Notes under the pieces: generated by a model
Databases searched by the model: none
Told to the model about the DNA's origin: nothing
What the model saw: the letters and a program-made list of their open reading frames with translations, nothing else
Part shown: piece after piece, positions 35,201-46,194 of the stretch
How positions within the stretch are numbered: position 1 is the first letter of the stretch
Layout: the number at the start of each line of letters is the position of its first letter
NCBI GenBank assembly: GCA_037576195.1
Contig: CM075101.1
Location: forward strand, 5,084,001-5,148,000
Reading direction: 5' to 3'
Source of the DNA: Phytoseiulus persimilis
Taxonomy: Eukaryota > Arthropoda > Arachnida > Mesostigmata > Phytoseiidae
DNA: 64,000 nt
Made by a program: the position numbers and the translations under genes

Positions 35201-38200
35201 GCCCTGCACGAGTGGCATCGGGTCTTCGCTCGTTGTCACCGTTATGACGACAACGGGGAATAGAGCAGGAGTCAAGTGGAGCAATCTCTTGATGCGACTT
35301 GTATTTACACTTTTTAGCCCCTGGGCTCAGCGCCCGCGGGATCGATTCCACGAAAAACAACGGAGCCTCATCGTCCTCCCCCACACGCCGTTATTAACTT
35401 GTCGCAGAGCGCTCTGTTCTGCAATGTAAGAAATGCGCCGCGCCACTCCGGATTGTACAGGATCTGATTCATCCATCATGACCAGCCATGCGTTAAGAAC
35501 AACGACCCTATTCAGGCCGAGAGCCTTATTCGGCGAGCTATGAACCGGAGAGAGGACGAAGATGGAGGCAGAATGTTTGTGAGGATCCCACTTTCGATCT
35601 GCTCACAAAAACCTCCGAGCGGCTTGCGACCTTATCCACTGTGGCACGTGCTGTTTTTCTCCTCTGTTATTTCACCAGGAGCTCCCATTCGGGTATCAGA
35701 ACAGACGACCGCGGCCGATTGGAGCCACGAAACCCTTCGAGCTCTCCATGGGGCGAGTTGGAACCGATGGGGTAGAAACGGGAAATAGAGGCGGGAATCG
35801 GAGAGCGTTTTGGACAACGTCTCGAACGGCGAACGTTCTGAGTACTAAAAGCCTCCTTCCACCTTCTATACATACAATGGAAGCGATGTACCATGTTGCC
35901 CAGACCAGTTGTCTCCTTAGACCTCTCGTCGGCCGTGGTGTGGAAAATCCGGATTCGAACTGATGACACGAAATCGGAGTTTCGTAACTCCTTGCGATAA
36001 TGATGACCGCGACTCCGTTTCGCTGACCTTTCCCAGACCATTTGTTCCACCCAGAGCGGGGATAACTAGTTCTTCAGCTGACAGGTGGAAGCCCATAAAT
36101 TATCGGAATAGAGTGAGGAGCCCGCCATGCCTTGACTCGTCAACACTTCCCTCCGAGATAACTATCCGTTGGTCCTAATGAAGGGTCGCACATAAGGCTC
36201 GTGATGCTCGACGGTAATTTTTCACAAGATTGAAAACTGCGACGAAAAATTAGGGAGCTACGAACAGCAACCGTGACTCCAGCTGCACCACGTGTCCATT
36301 CGCTTCGCGTGCCCTGGATGCAGTCACCTGTCAACAGTGATCCACGCTAACAGACGCAGGTGTCTGTAGAGAGTTCTCTATGTCCTTCTTGCTCCTATCA
36401 CATACGATGCATTGACAGTGTCCGATGTCACCGAGTTCCCATTCTCTGGGCTCGGATCCTACTACTCAGTAAATCGCCTCCGGCAGAATGAAACGACCAA
36501 CACAAATGTGTCATTGTTGGTAAAGTCACGCGCGCGGCTTAATTCCGTCGAAAGAAATTACTGTCTCGCCCCGAGTCGAGAGCTCCAGCAATCTACAAAG
36601 CTCGAATCCTATCGGAGCTCTCATTCCACACATCCAATTGATGCGTTGGGAGATGAAACGGGAAACTCTGACTCGTCGTACGACTAAATCCTTCGAGCTC
36701 AAGTTCTCGGAACTCGATCGCTCCCCAGGGAGTGATTCCATCAGGAGCTCCTGATCTCTAAGTGATGGCTGGAAGTATGTCCGGAGGATTCATAAGGAGA
36801 TCGTGGAGATTCGGGGAACCCGATAACGTAATCGAAAACGAAACCAGCTGGAAAATCTCAAGACCTCTGATCCTCTAGTTTGGAGGGTAATCGGAAGCAT
36901 CGACACGGCTTTGCACGACTCCCATCAGCCGTCTCTACAACATGGGATCCGATCGCAGATGGATCCCGGTCGGGGACGAGCAGCATCATGCCCGGAACGG
37001 AATAAAAAAAAAACAACAAAACTCGTGGAACGAACAACGAAGAGAAGATTCGTTTTATTTCACCCCGATATCATGGCACGGATGTCGGGGAACGTTCGCT
37101 AGCTCGCATTTTCATCCAAACTGTTTTACACGAGCACCCGTTGACGTTGCATCCTCGTAGAGAAAAGCTTCGACCTTTGAAACAGTTTATGGCCCCTGTT
37201 CCACCGATACGCCTTGGGCTCTCGGAAGCCTACCCTCGATGGCGATAACGAGGATGAGGAAAGATACAATGCATGCTAGGGAAGCGGAAAGTGGAAATAT
37301 TACGCTGTCAGCTGACGGAAAAGCTCCGTAAATACTTCCCGCGACATTGCCTGCATTCGTCAGTCACGTGGTGGATGACACCTGCTCGATATTCCCGCTA
37401 CGAAGAGTTTTCCGTCCCGGGCTCCGAGTGACGTATCGCTGCCTGGCGTCGCTTTCGAGCCAGGATTCCGGCAGAATCGCCCGTATCGTTTGAGCCAAAA
37501 ACTCACCTGAGAGTAATGAGGCGAGGGCGGCAAAACAGAATGAAAATATCACCCCCGGCCCCGCTGTATTTCGAGCCACCATTCCAGCCACGAGGTACAT
37601 CCCGGTGCCCACGCACGACCCGACGCCTAACGACGTCAGGTCCCAAGCTGTCAAGCATTTCTGCAAGGCAAAAGCATGTTTTCAGTCGTTGAAGTAATTA
37701 GTCTTTGTGTGGAAATGAACGAGACCGCGGTATATCCCGCCTCACAGGGAATGAAGCAAACTTTTCAGCCTCAGGGTCGGTGGGCCCGAGTTTTCGAGAC
37801 CTACGCGGGCCTATCATCATCATCTGAATAAGCGGATCGTCAAACGAGCAAGAGTGTCAACTTAGTTAGCCGGGACGAGGAAGATGATCACAAGAAAACA
37901 AGAAGGGTCAAAGTGGCAAGGTAGGCACTTCACGCTTTCGGTCCGAATACAGCGCTCGGTTACCGCCTCTGGCGTGGGAAGAAGTCAAGAAACATCGCCC
38001 CAGAGCGCTGTGACCGTGCTCCCGAAGTGTGGTACTCGCGAGCGCAGCGAACACTCAATTCTAGAAAGAGACGGAAAGGAGGAACTTTCTCGCCTCCAAC
38101 ACGCGAGAGTTCCGCGGCTTCGAAAAATCCGTGGGTCCCGCCGCACAATGCGAGACGTCGAACGAAAACATTCCGATTCTCTTCCTCGATGTCAGAGTTT

Positions 38201-38599
38201 ACATTGAATCATGGAAGAAAAGGAGAGTTCCTAGCGAGACGCTTCGATCTTGGAGTGAGTGGATTCTTCGCGTCCGATCCTGGAAACGCCTCGTTCAGAC
38301 TGACAGCATTTTGAGGGCTGAAGCCACGTCGCGAACAAGAATCTCGAATGTGGGGAGGGAGCCTGCTCTTCTGAGAAGATGAGTCAGTCGCTTCGGCTGA
38401 GCACGGGAGCAATGCTAGTGGAACTACAGTACTAGCGGTAAAAGTACTCCGTTGCATGACTTGCCTTGAGATGGCCGGCTTTGGCTTCGGTGGATGCGTT
38501 TATGCCGTCGCATGATGAATCTTCTGGGCGCGCAGTTTTTGTCCTCACCAAACGTCCAATTAGTGGAAGTACCTTATCCTTGGACAGACCGGCTATCAT
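28884..38599 (-). CDS. SLC7A14: SLC7A14-like cationic amino acid transporter, 11 coding exons, complete
   Basis: The exons join in phase to 2,325 nt (774 residues), close to the length of vertebrate SLC7A14. The family belongs to the APC superfamily (CAT subfamily), with about 14 membrane segments, and SLC7A14 has been linked to basic amino acid transport in lysosomal membranes. The order matches SLC7A14 throughout: N-terminal RLVRTK; TM1 [11 protein letters not shown] (57-67); [49 protein letters not shown] followed by [50 protein letters not shown] with LLRYQP; a long hydrophilic loop; and the CAT C-terminal block ending YFGYGI. The tail is proline-rich (PVPPRPPKP). The start ATG at 38597-38599 (A at -3) follows a splice acceptor, so a 5' untranslated exon lies further upstream. 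Intron 1 has a GC donor. The orthology call is strong; the transported substrate is inferred. Confidence 0.93.
29411..29538 (-). CDS. SLC7A14: SLC7A14-like exon 10
   Basis: Residues 615-658: [20 protein letters not shown] and the following segment, the CAT C-terminal domain. The acceptor is CATTCTTTGCAG and the donor is TTCG|GTTAGT. Confidence 0.92.
29771..30128 (-). CDS. SLC7A14: SLC7A14-like exon 9
   Basis: Residues 496-615: the rest of the cytosolic loop (acidic [10 protein letters not shown]) and two membrane segments. The donor AA|GTAAGA overlaps an in-frame TAA, so read-through of the donor would end the protein right after QPQAK. Confidence 0.92.
30191..30202. repeat. Poly-G tract in SLC7A14-like intron 8
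   Basis: Twelve guanines in a row on the plus strand, within the intron between exons 8 and 9; on the transcript it is a C-rich run. Confidence 0.9.
30310..30585 (-). CDS. SLC7A14: SLC7A14-like exon 8
   Basis: Residues 404-496: [20 protein letters not shown], then a hydrophilic loop with an acidic DSDDEDG cluster. The acceptor is AGGATAATTCCAG and the donor is CCAG|GTGAGC. Confidence 0.95.
30901..31025 (-). CDS. SLC7A14: SLC7A14-like exon 7
   Basis: Residues 362-404: TETP followed by one membrane segment and EMMSIG. The acceptor is CTTACATCACAG and the donor is ATCG|GTGAGT. Confidence 0.93.
31134..31330 (-). CDS. SLC7A14: SLC7A14-like exon 6
   Basis: Residues 297-362: [21 protein letters not shown] and the [18 protein letters not shown] block. 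The acceptor is TTATTCACAG and the donor is TTCAG|GTGAGT. Confidence 0.95.
31835..32022 (-). CDS. SLC7A14: SLC7A14-like exon 5
   Basis: Residues 234-296: the most conserved block of the family, [20 protein letters not shown] and [11 protein letters not shown]. The acceptor is ATCCAACTTTCAG and the donor is GTC|GTAAGT. Confidence 0.97.
32116..32295 (-). CDS. SLC7A14: SLC7A14-like exon 4
   Basis: Residues 174-234: two membrane segments around [19 protein letters not shown]. The acceptor is CGATTGCAG and the donor is the weak G|GTTTGT, fixed by phase and by the following exon. Confidence 0.9.
32427..32657 (-). CDS. SLC7A14: SLC7A14-like exon 3
   Basis: Residues 97-174: [20 protein letters not shown], then TM3 with [11 protein letters not shown]. 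The acceptor is TTATTTTCCAG and the donor is CATAG|GTGAGC. Confidence 0.95.
32658..37506 (-). other. SLC7A14-like intron 2, 4.85 kb
   Basis: This is by far the longest intron inside the coding part of the gene. I see no nested gene, transposon ends or conserved exon in it on either strand; open frames are short and without domains. Confidence 0.8.
37507..37660 (-). CDS. SLC7A14: SLC7A14-like exon 2
   Basis: Residues 46-97: TM1 with the unwound [11 protein letters not shown] substrate-site motif, AGPGVI, and the start of TM2. The acceptor is TTTTGCCTTGCAG and the donor is TCAG|GTGAGT. Confidence 0.95.
38463..38464 (-). promoter_or_regulatory. GC splice donor of SLC7A14-like intron 1
   Basis: The coding strand reads AAG|GCAAGT. 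Protein homology on both sides (RLVRTK before, [11 protein letters not shown] after) and phase 0 fix the join. The flanks match the tight consensus known for GC-AG introns. Confidence 0.85.
38465..38599 (-). CDS. SLC7A14: SLC7A14-like exon 1 (start codon, GC donor)
   Basis: Residues 1-45, cytosolic. The exon itself begins at 38617 after the acceptor TCTCTTTGCAG, so 18 nt of leader precede the ATG. RLVRTK matches the position of the RILRTKP-type motif of the family. It ends in phase 0 at AAG|GCAAGT, a consensus GC donor. Confidence 0.85.
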
Positions 38600-41500
38600 C
38601 TTAAAGGTCCGGATGTCCTGCAAAGAGACATATGGCTCAAGCTAAAACGATTTCTGTTGATAGCATCTCAGGCAGCCAGCGTTTAATATCGTCGGCCGCT
38701 CCGTGGCGAGGCATACCGAATTGCCGTCGCCTATCCGGCACGATGCTCGGTTACCATACGACAGGACACACTATGTCGCCACGGGGAAATTCTCCCAGCC
38801 CAACTCGGGGAGATTCATTGCGCTTCCGAGCTTCGGAACTCTCAGACGGAATGGTCCATCCTTATCCCGCCGGCTCCCAGGCCGAGAACCGGATAAACGT
38901 CCAAGTAATCGAACAACTAAATTGAATCCCTAATCAGATTTTTTCGCTATCGAGGAAAAAACTCAGAACCGCTCAAGATTTGACGAGGAATCGAGAGTCT
39001 CGCTTCCAGACCACTCCGTCACCTCAAATGGTCCGAGAAAAACGAATGCCAAACGAACAGGGAGTTCCAACTCCGGAGTCCCGAGGCCGGTCAGAGTCGA
39101 GCACGACGTCGAAGCGCGAATGGTATCAAAAGGGGCAGAGTTTTGGAGAGCACTCCACGAGAGACTTGAACCTGCAGAAACGAGCCTGTCGAGGGTCGCT
39201 CCGACCTACCGACCCCTCTGACCGTTCTTCTCTGACTATCAACCATTTCGCTTTTGTGTTAACAACGAAAAGGAGAACGAACTAAGTGAAACTCCAGAAT
39301 ACGCTGTGCCTCGGACGAGAGCGTTATCTCACGCCGCCGCCGCTGAATTCGTCGTTCCGACGGAAAAGTGCAACGCTTTAATCTTTTGAATCTTTTACTG
39401 GCTTCCGTCGCCTGGAAGTGTTGTGGCCGTCGACGTCGAGGAATTCGCACATGGTGTCCCGCGAGAGAGAAGATCAACGTCGAGCTGGATTTATGGCGAT
39501 CGATGAATTCCCGTCTTCGCGAATTCTTCGGCCCAAACGCTCGCGCGAAAACACGTAACGACTTCTGAACTGTCGCGGAGGGATCCAGCGAGCCGCCTGA
39601 TTGTCAGCTTCGGTTCGGCACCCCCTCATTCGTTCCACTCTCCGCTCCCTCGTTCGAATCGTAGCATTGATTCACTAAGGAGAAGCGAAGGAGTCCCCCT
39701 CCTGGTTCTTACAGGCGAACAAGTGTTTGATTACGTCGACCGAATCCGAATCCTGAGCCCGCAGTTGAAGCCACTGAAACCGCTCCATCGTAAGATTTCC
39801 TTCGTCCAGAAGGAAAATTGATGTTCGCAGAGCCAGACTATTCATCCGTTGAGCGCCTTTTCTCAACACGCTGTGACAAGCCCGCTCGGACCCGAACGAT
39901 TCCGCACGCTCAGCATTCCTGCGTCGGCGTTGTTATCGAGACGCGTCACCAGGAAAAATTGCTCTTCGCCGGAATTCGCCGGCATCGCTCCGTTTCGGAT
40001 TGCGGCAGAGCGTCTTCGAAAACAATTTCAGTTCGAGAGAAAGCGCAAATATTTGCTGGAGAACAGGTTTGATGATTCATATTCAGTTATCAGCTCTTCA
40101 TTGGGGATCGCTGCCGCGCTCGAGAGCGGCCGTAGAGCAATGGCTTGCGTTCCCTCAGATCGTACAACGATTTCTCTCCCCGGAGGTATATTGTTATGCA
40201 AATTGTTTGACTAATATCGGCCACTCGTTCAGAGGCCTCAGAAACTACGCGCAGGTGGACATGGGCTTCGGGAGCGCTGTTTATTCAAACAAGCGACCGT
40301 AGAACACCTTCCGGACCCGTGAAGCCTTTGTGCACTCTGTGTCCGTTCGGGGCGCCTTCAGGGCGATCCGACACGAGGCGAAAAGATCTGACCATTCGCC
40401 CGAAATATCTCCTCTCCACTGAGGCGAGAACGCGGATCCTCACAACTTTCCGTTCGTGGATCGCATTCCGAGTGCAATGGAAGTTTCGAGTTTCAATGCG
40501 GCCGGGACTCGCCAACGACCGAAGGAGGAGTACGACATGCGATGAGCGAAAAACCACGACATTTTTGTGTCGTGACGTACGGCACCCGAACATCATAAAT
40601 TTCTGCCACAGGCGTGTACACGACAGCGGCTTCCATAGATGTCGGGTGAAGCCATAAATTATGAGAAGCTTGTTGAGAGCGAGCAGACGGTAGGGCGAGC
40701 CGAAGTATATTCATTGAAAACGGCCCGGATCCGCCGAGCTACATCGAACGTCTCGGAGTTGGGCACTATACGAAGGCTTCAGTCCTGGCGTTGCGCTAAC
40801 ATTCATGAGGTTTATCTCTCGTTAGAACGCGCTCCTCGGGCCGAAAGAGGAGTGAGCACGGTGAGTTGATGATTTCCCGAGATTCCCTTGTGCTCTGTTC
40901 ACACACAATCCCTGTTCCTGGTCCAGCGTTCCTTTCCTATCTTGTCCACTTCTCATCAAGTTACTGTTTTCCCTCCATCGGAATCCTCGGCTTGGGTTGG
41001 GGCCGCCTATTTTCTGATTAGGTTCCCTGCTTTCGACCATCTTCCCCGCTCGACCGGGCTCTCTTGTCTTCGCTCAAGTCTTCTACACGCGTCGTTCCCT
41101 CCCTGAATGATTTATACTGTTGAGCTGTCCGGGTTTCGCGGGAAATGGAAATTTCGTCCACTCTCTCCCAACTATTTCCTTGTTCCGAGTGTCATTCGAC
41201 TGGACAAATACGTCCCCAGACGGCAACGCTGATTCTCTCTCCCTGAGATCAACTTTGCAATCAGGAGAGCTTTCGAAGATGTTGGTCTGAGAGGCAATCG
41301 TGCGGCAGACGCTGCTCGCCTTGGAAACAATCGACACCTACGGAGGTGTGGAAAGGGGCGGGAAACTCCTTTCCCGGTGGAACCGTGAAAACCGACATTC
41401 GATCGACAACTTTCATGGGATCTCTCGATCTGCCACCGTCAGATGCCCCACGAGCGATCGATGCTTTATTGACGGCGCTCGGTGGGAGCATCTGGAAGTG

Positions 41501-44500
41501 GGATTAGATCGTTGTCATCTCGACGGGCCGCACCTGGTCGGAGGGAAGCTCTTGTTGTCCCGGTGGACGTTGCCTGGAGCCGCGTAATGATATCACGCTC
41601 GGGAGGCCCAATTCTCGCTGAAAGCTCTCGCACATCACACGCAATCGGTTTCGAGAAATTCCACCTGGTACCGGTTTCGCGCCGAGCCAAGACGGCGCTG
41701 GAATCGATTGATACTCTGGGGACTCGGGATCCGTTACGGACCAAACGCGCGTGAGATTTCATTGAGGTTCGCGAAGGATGCGGTGACGGCAACGATACCC
41801 GGCCTTGGCGGGCCTTGAGATAAATCCGTTCCTTTCAAACTCACGACGAGCGGTTTCTGCTGAGCTGGCCGCCGAGCACGCGTGGCGATCAAAAATGAGA
41901 GATACTCTCTCGGACCAACACGGACCAAGCGTTCCAAACCATCTCAGATTCATTCCTGGTTGACGATGAGCTCAGCCTCGTCGAAACCGTATCGTGAACC
42001 CTGGCGGAATCCTGCGATAGCTCGTCTGGGCTGCGTCTCACCGACCGGAGGAATGACGGGAAGCGTTTTCATCAGCAGATTCCGGCTCACGCGTCCTTGG
42101 TCTCTGCGAATCTGCCCGGCTCCCGTCGCCGCACGCTATGTTCCCGCCCAGATTCCCGCAGCGGGGAACCCAGACGAACGCACGCGGAGGACGACGCCGC
42201 GAGCGACCTCGGAATGAATGCGACAACCGTTGGAATCCTGATAATGCGTTGGTCGTTAGTGTTAACGCGAGCAGCTGGAAGTTGGACGGACGTTGTTGTG
42301 AGCGCCCGATTCCGACGAGCCCACCGACAAGAATGCATGAAGTCGATGCGCATCGCCGAGAGTCGCATAAGATATCGGGAAATGATAACTCCTACGTCGT
42401 CCTCGCACCGAGGAGCCCTTGATTGGTCGTCAGCAACGTCGCATGGGATGCCACCGTCCCGCTCCGCAGTATTTCCAAAACATCTCTGCTGCTGTTCCTC
42501 TGTCTCCCGCTGTGGTCCGAACCTCTCCGATGGGGGAACTCTCCGAACATTCGCATCAATGAAGCGGGAAAGTCCAGCTAAGCTCGGGGGCGTTCCGAAA
42601 AACGATCATCCCACCGCGGGCTTCACTCAATCAGCCTCCGTTCTGGGAACGAGAGGAGCTGAGTTCCCGGGCCTCGAACTGACATTTCGCTGCCTAACTG
42701 GAATTGTAAAATCGAGCTAAAACTGAGGGAACAGGTGGGCGAAAAGAAGAGCGCGCTGCCAAATCCCTCCGGAGCGGATGGGATTCGCTCCGCGCGGAAA
42801 ACTCGCTTGAACCATTGACCCGAGCGACGATGGAAGCGGGCGACGACGGAGCGACATTAATGTGGGATTAGGGAGAGAGAACGGCTTCGAGAGGACAGGG
42901 GTTTGGGGTTGGGGGGCACTGAGCTGAGGAGGAACTCTCGGAAGGGCTGAGCTGGGTGAAGCAAGAGGGCTCCCCTCCATGCTGTTCCACGACGCCTCCG
43001 GAAGAGTGGAAACTCCGCAGACAAGGTGTGCCTCGGACGTCGTTGACAGGAGGTCCAGTCTTGCGACTGCCTGCGGTTGCGGTCGTTGCACGAACGAAAG
43101 CTGGACGTTGTTGGGTTTCCCGCCGGCATCCGATAGGGCATGTGTTCAATCATTCGAGTGGAATGTCGAGCGCGAACAGCATTTCTTTGTGACGGAAACA
43201 AGGAAATGGCAGTGGCTCGGCAAGACGGACGATGTTCGATATCTCATCGTTTCAGGTGAACTCGGCACATCCCACGACGGCGGGAATGCGGCAGAATGAA
43301 CGGGTTGCGATACTCCCGGACGTGATCGTATTGTTCAACCGCCTCCTCGACAAACAAGTGAAAAGACACGTCTGCAGATGATCCAAGAGCAGCTCCGAAT
43401 CCCCTGCTTCTGGGTCGTTCTTTCTCGTGCTCGCTCCGGCCACTCTTCGTCAGTGCACTTAGTCGAACCTCAACCTAATCACATCTCCATCCGGTCCGAA
43501 CACATCCCACCAGACGGGATTGTGAATAACTAGCTAAGTATCGTCTTGGAGAAAAGAATATGCTCCTGAGAGGGCCGAACGTGAGAGGGCGGGGAATCGG
43601 GGAACATCCGCAAGTTTCCCCGGGATCCTGAGATCCGAGCGTGGTTCCCTTTCCAGCTCACTCGGAATTCATTCCGGGAGCACAATCCTGCCGTCGGTTT
43701 CGAGTGACAATTTTTCACGCTTCTTGAGCGCCCTTCCGAGACTATCTCAATCAACGGCCGGACCCCGTCCCTCGCGGAAAACCCAAGCGAACAGCGGTGA
43801 GTCCCGCATTCAGGCGTTGCCAATGCGGACGTCGTTGCTGCCTCTCTGCGACTGCTCTATCCATAAACATGGCTCACATCGCAGCGTCGCGCGGGGAGAG
43901 GAACTCATTAGTGCGTTCGCAGCCGCACTAACGAGATTCCTGCGATACTGACGCAAAACTCTGCGTTCAGTGGAATCGTGGAAAACGACAAAAACCTGGG
44001 GGGAGGCGGGTGCCGCACAGCACCTACAGCGAAAACAGGGAAATGGTAGGAGCACTCGAATGGGTGTGGCATGGAGAAGACCATCCCGTTCAAACTTGGA
44101 GCAATGGATCGTGATAGCGCGGACCTCTCGAATAAGCTCCCGATCGAGACCCCGAAGTCGTCGAGCGTTTGACTGGCTGCGATAGCCCACTGGAGCAACG
44201 GCCACCGTACGAAGGTGCCGCACGGGAGCACGTTGCCGCTCGAACGGACCGTTCAGGAGGCAGTGACTCCTTACCTCTCCGGTGGCCAACGGCGTCATCG
44301 GAGGCCACCAGAATGGCGGGGAAACTTTTCGGTCGACAGCAGGATGCATTCGCGGAAGATTGACGGTAAGTGATCCGACCGTGGGGACGCCGTTGAAGGG
44401 GAGTGTCACAGCACCATTCCTCACCGACAGATCCCCAGATTTCGACCGCAAATACTTCAGCGACAAGTTGCAGCTCCTCCGCATCTTTACGCACGGGATA

Positions 44501-46173
44501 ACATAACTCGCTGGGGATCTACATACCGGGTCGCTCCGAAACGACGTTTGCTGGGATCTCGATCCCAAATCTGTTGTTCTCTGGCCCAAGTGAGCAATCC
44601 GGGAAAACATCTACCACGCGCATAAACAATTGGATTCCCACGTCCACCGTCTCGAACACGTCTTTCGAGATCAGACAGTGCGTCCAATAAAAAGCTAATG
44701 ATTTCCTTGCTCCCCGTGGGATGTCGCTTCCTCTCGGTCAAAAAATATCCCGTTGCATGAATGTTGTCGACGTACAATACGTCGACTGGCGTTGCTCGGG
44801 CCCAGAGGTGGAGCGGTTTGCTTGGGCATACATTCAACGGGCTCTCGTCGCTGAGAGCTCGAGCGCGGGGAATGCGGCGTCTCCGAGTGAACTCGCATGC
44901 GTAATGTCCTCTTCCTCCTCTCCCCTCGTTCCTTGCGGAGCGAGCAGTGAGCCCCGGGGCTAGTGTCCAGCCCGGCCTGCACGGCTCCAGAAGCGTGCGT
45001 CGTTACCCATCGTTAGCTAGCCCTCGATTTCGTTCGCGCTCGGGAGCTGAGACGATTGAATGAGGAGGATTCCTATCTCCGAAACGATAGTTTCGACGTT
45101 GCTCTCTATGAGTTAGAAGTCCCTCGTCCTGAATCACAGTGGCCGATGTATTTTTCCACCGCCAAGGGTTTCCGGAGTTCGAGTCCACGAGATGGTCGAC
45201 GGGGAGGACGGAACAGGACCCGAGATCGCGCTACGAAGATCATTGGAAGCCTTCGAGTCCTAATTGTGCAGAACATACAGTTTTGATCTTTCCAAAACCC
45301 TTTCGTGTACAAATTGGCCGAACCGTCTGCAGAATCGCGGGATTCGACTGGAGTCATGTCTCGGCCACATTCCATCGTACGAAGTCTTTTGCGAAATGTG
45401 CAACGGAGCGTGTCGTAGCGGCTATTCCTTCCAGAAGAGTTCGCTGTAGAAGTAGCAGAAGGAATAGCACCGAGTGGTCTTAATGCGCTGCAGTTCCTGA
45501 ACCCGGAACCAGCGAGATCGTGAATCCTCATGGTTCCAGGGTCTGTTCCGTGTGCCGGTTCCGTCGTTGCGAGGAGCCGGATACCACGCGAAAGAAGGCT
45601 GCGATTGTCTGTTGGTGAGTAACTCCATCGATCTCCATATCGTGGGAAACAAGCGCTGGTGGATCCCCGAGTTCCTAGAATCGCTCCAAGGATATTCATA
45701 TGAAGACGTTTGCTCCGATTCTCCAAAGGTTTCTCTCCACGGGCCCTCGCACGGGTGTTTCCGCGCTTTTCAAACGATTGTGGAGATCCGACCAGAGATC
45801 ATCTCAAAGAGCAAACAGTGGCCCAGAATTGGAAGATGAGAGACGCCTCGTTCAGATGAGAAGCAGCTGCGGCTATTTTCAGCCGGACTGCTCGTCGGAG
45901 GATTGGATACCAATCATTCGTATCGTTTACTCTCAAACCCATAATTTCAGCCGTCCTTGAGGGATTGAGGAAATTTCGCCGCCAACAGCCCTCGAGGTTT
46001 CGCTCTTCGGGCGAGAGCTTCCGGAAGAGAGTCAGTGGTCGGGAAGTACGGAAATATTTCCTCCGACGATCGGCTGGGGGGAAGGAAGTGCAGTTTGACA
46101 TCGAAACAAGTCATGGGTTCGATTTGATTGACTCAACAACGTCACCAGCGTAGAAGGGAAGTCGGGTGTGGGA

Positions 46174-46194
46174 GGGGGGGGGGGGGGGGGGGGG
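46174..46194. repeat. Poly-G homopolymer, 21 nt
   Basis: An uninterrupted run of 21 guanines, preceded by GGGTGTGGGA. Confidence 0.95.

Noticed and set aside
43810-44610. 266-codon minus-strand frame
   Set aside because: No domain, overlapping open frames on both strands, and no splice or start support.
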